64,000 bases of DNA from Brachypodius melanocephalos (taxonomy: Eukaryota > Chordata > Aves > Passeriformes > Pycnonotidae). Each line of letters starts with the position of its first letter. Position 1 is the stretch's first letter. Made by a program: the position numbers and the translations under genes. The stretch lies in the NCBI GenBank assembly GCA_013398615.1, contig VZSR01003807.1, positions 5,227,959-5,291,958 of the forward strand. Reading direction: 5' to 3'. The notes below the pieces were generated by a model. It searched no databases, was not told the origin of the DNA, and saw only the letters and a list, made by a program, of their open reading frames with translations. Of this stretch, positions 61,623 to 64,000 are shown one piece after another.

Positions 61623-63804
61623 GCCTTCTAATTCATCTCCACCTCTGTCCCTTCTTAGGAGTATAATGTAAAGATCTGTATTATACCTAGGAGCTGTACT
61701 GTGCAGGTTCAAACCTCTGGTCTCTGCTCAGCTAAAGATCTTGTTAAAATCAATGGATATTTTCTCTAGAGAGTATTATTTAGCAGTATCACTGCTAAAT
61801 TTATACACACACCTTAGGCTTTGCTAACCAGTTTGTTGCCTGCCTTGACACTTACTCCTTTATACAGACATTGCCCTATACGGGTTTTCTAGGATCATTG
61901 ATTTTAGTGTGTGTACACTTTCTTCAAAGGCTCACTTTGCATGACTCAAGGTTAAATATATTTAATGTTACACAATTGTACCAGGCAACTGAGCCCTGAT
62001 TTATAAAGTATTGATATGTGCTTTAAAACATGGCAAATTCAAAGCCAAGCTGATCTCAGCTTGCTTTCAATCTTAAAATGAATGCATTTTCTAAAATACA
62101 TTCTGCATTATGTACATAGATGACTTTTGCCACAACCTCAGAAATTAATAAGGCTGTGGTGGATACAAAGCTATGGCATCTTTTGACACAGGTCTAATCA
62201 TAACATAATTTACTATTTGGAGTGGTTTTCCTCCCCCTCATGAATAGTCTATGTATTGTAAAGATCTCAGCCTGAGATTACCTTATCTTTATTTAGTGTG
62301 CTCACAGCTGGGAAGCCCGTACACAAATTTAACAGCTAACACAAGCAACAAAGGGGAAAAGATGGTCACATTTTCAGCTGCACCTTCAGTGGCACAAAAA
62401 TAAATGCGCTATTTCTAATACAATCTCTAAAAGCCAGTTGTGCATCCTGTGAGCTCATCTCCAACATGTAGGGGGTGCTGAGCCCACAGCAGCTGAGGCG
62501 CAGAAACACCAAGGACAATGGCACTGTGAAGGGTCACCTGAGACGACCAAGAGGGGCTTGCAGCTGCAATGAAACCCAGCTTCCTATTACACAGGACAGA
62601 GCTTTTTCTGATGCTATTTTGGGATGCAAGGTAAAAAGAAAAGCATAAGTGGGCAGTAAAGAAACACATCCAGAGCTTGAAAGCAGGGGAATCTTTGCAC
62701 AGCAAGAGATCTTCATTTTTTCATACGTGAGTTGTTTTAGGTTTTTTGGTTTTTCATCCCACAGGTATTTTTTTAGAGTGTTGTGAATTACCATTGAATT
62801 AATATAAAACCAGCAGATTAACAATTTTTGTTTCCAAATGTTGAAAATTGATACCTGGAATTTTACATATTCTTTCATGGGCTCTGGTCATGGCTACCCG
62901 ACACAAAGGATCTCGTGGCAGGCATGTCCTGTGAAAACCCCGGCGTAACGACACAGGGCACAGGTGATTCTTCCTCACTGAATGCACAGGGTGCAAGACA
63001 GACCCCAAGTTTTTAATATTTTTTTCCTGAAGGTAGTAGATAATCTAAACAATATTACTTTTAAGGTTGATAGAGAATTGGTGCCCTCGAAAGGATACAC
63101 TGCAGTTTTGTTTCTGTTCTCCAGAGTACTACTTTGTAACTTTTTCTTACACCTAGCCAAGAAATACACAAGTAGGCAAGCAGAACACACCCTGCTCCCT
63201 TGTGCCATAGCAACTTGGCGGCCAGCAACACTGCCCGCAAAAACAACTGCTAAATGCTGAACTTCTTTTGTGTTGAAGGATTTCAAGTTAAATTTATTAA
63301 TCTTTTATGACAGAAGAAATATGGCAGTGTGAGACACCTCAATCTGATGCAGTAAATTATTGCATACTTCTACAGGATCTTTTAAAATGCAGATTTCTTA
63401 CATTCTTCATGTTTTAATGGAGCACGAGCATATATTAATAAATTATTTGGTTTCCTATGACTTTGGAGCGCACCCTGATTAGCTGAGAGGGGAGAATATT
63501 TTAAGCAGACCTTTCGAAAAGTTGATAGTAATGAATAAATAATATACTAATATATATTACACAGCTGCATGAGAGTATGTGATCTGGTTGATGTCTCATT
63601 AAGAGGCATATTTAATATGCAGCAGAAAATTATTTACTCTCCACAAACAGGACCACAATCTTCACACGTCTCAATTAAAACCAATAAAAATAGATTGGGG
63701 GAGGGGGGGGGAAGAGGAAAAAAAAATGAGAAGAAAACATCGCAGACTGGCGGAAGGCTTTTCCACATAACCTCATCTTCTGTGAGTCCTTGCTACTTCG
63801 CAGC
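61623..63804. other. Non-coding sequence upstream of the CpG island
   Basis: No gene recognised; frames of up to 114 codons overlap on both strands. 63470-63660 is AT-rich and carries several TAAT-type sites. 63697-63711 is a G-run (GGGGGAGGGGGGGGG). Confidence 0.6.
63697..63711 (+). other. G-run with quadruplex potential
   Basis: GGGGGAGGGGGGGGG lies about 110 bp left of the CpG island. Promoter-proximal G-runs are common and may form G-quadruplexes, or bind MAZ/SP-type zinc fingers. Its length may also be unreliable because of sequencing of G homopolymers. Confidence 0.6.
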
Positions 63805-64000
63805 TAGTTGGCCAGGGCGAGGGACGCCTTTGGCAACCCTCTGCTTTTAACTCCGTGCGCCCCGGGGCGGGGGCTGCGGGGCAGACTCCTCTCGCTCGTC
63901 CCCGCCCGCCGGCGCACCGCCGCCCGCCCGCCGCAATGCCCCGCCAGCTCGGAGCGCCCGCGGCCGTCGGGCCGCCCCTTCTGCGAGCAGCTTCGCACCT
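63805..64000. promoter_or_regulatory. CpG island, probable gene promoter (cut by window edge)
   Basis: The last 160 bases contain about 26 CpGs by hand count and are strongly GC-rich, in sharp contrast to the preceding 63 kb. SP1/KLF-type boxes are GGGGCGGGGG (63864-63873) and CCCCGCCC (63900-63907). There is no TATA box, as is usual for CpG-island promoters, which start transcription at dispersed sites and often in both directions. The transcribed gene most likely extends past position 64000, because no coding exon is recognised to the left. A leftward transcript is not excluded: the minus strand is open for 64 codons (63804-63998). Confidence 0.85.
63936..64000 (+). CDS. Possible partial first coding exon, product unknown
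   Basis: An ATG at 63936 has G at -3 (CCGCAATGCC) and stays open to the window end, giving MPRQLGAPAAVGPPLLRAAS and one more full codon. The Ala/Pro/Arg-rich composition is simply what CpG-island sequence encodes, so it is weak evidence of coding. I do not recognise the protein. No signal peptide or domain can be judged from 21 residues. Alternatives are an upstream open frame in a 5' UTR or a chance frame; a leftward gene would make it meaningless. Confidence 0.2.
   Translation, partial: MPRQLGAPAAVGPPLLRAASH

Noticed and set aside
1..64000. CRISPR arrays, bacterial operons, phage genes, tRNA or rRNA genes
   Set aside because: No regularly spaced repeats, no tRNA cloverleaf boxes and no rRNA similarity were seen; repeat content is that of a vertebrate genome.

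Overview
This is about 64 kb of AT-rich vertebrate nuclear DNA, almost certainly from a bird. The key evidence is several decayed copies of CR1 LINEs, the main avian retrotransposon, identified by their 3' tail and by pol-derived peptides. There are also LTR fragments of an avian endogenous retrovirus type. There are no operons, no ribosome-binding sites and no long open frames, so bacterial or phage origin is excluded. No protein-coding gene could be recognised in positions 1-63800. Most open frames are the 60-160 codon kind expected by chance in AT-rich DNA, or are shadows of repeats. The window reads as a gene desert or a very long intron/upstream region that ends at a CpG island.

Layout. 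1-9190: unique AT-rich DNA with one short CR1 tail (4934-4992) and a perfect 115-bp GAGAG array (6421-6535). 9191-9437: a roughly 61-bp tandem repeat that runs into a 100-N assembly gap. 10092-10316: A/C-rich low-complexity DNA. 11-22 kb: unique AT-rich DNA with homopolymer tracts. 22.8-25.8 kb: two oppositely oriented, non-overlapping pieces of one LTR family. 35095-35673: a near-complete solo LTR of that family with TATA box and poly(A) signal still visible. 44840-45180 and 54813-55490: minus-strand CR1 3' ends. 46008-46100 and 49977-50806: three copies of a second interspersed repeat, two of them head-to-tail. 47441-47590 and 56930-57330: small CpG-dense patches, the second with a strong TATA box. 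59815-60196: a plus-strand CR1 reverse-transcriptase remnant next to a 124-N gap. 63805-64000: a dense CpG island with SP1-type GC boxes and a possible first ATG, probably the promoter and 5' end of a gene lying mostly to the right.

I found no undescribed gene system. The most unusual observations are: a strongly directional excess of the junction AAAAAACCCC (13 instances on the two strands); the tandem repeat hidden at the assembly gap; LTR pieces whose geometry fits a local inversion; the head-to-tail second repeat; and several perfect palindromes or hairpins with transcription-factor-like cores. All family names come from recalled consensus features, not from a search.
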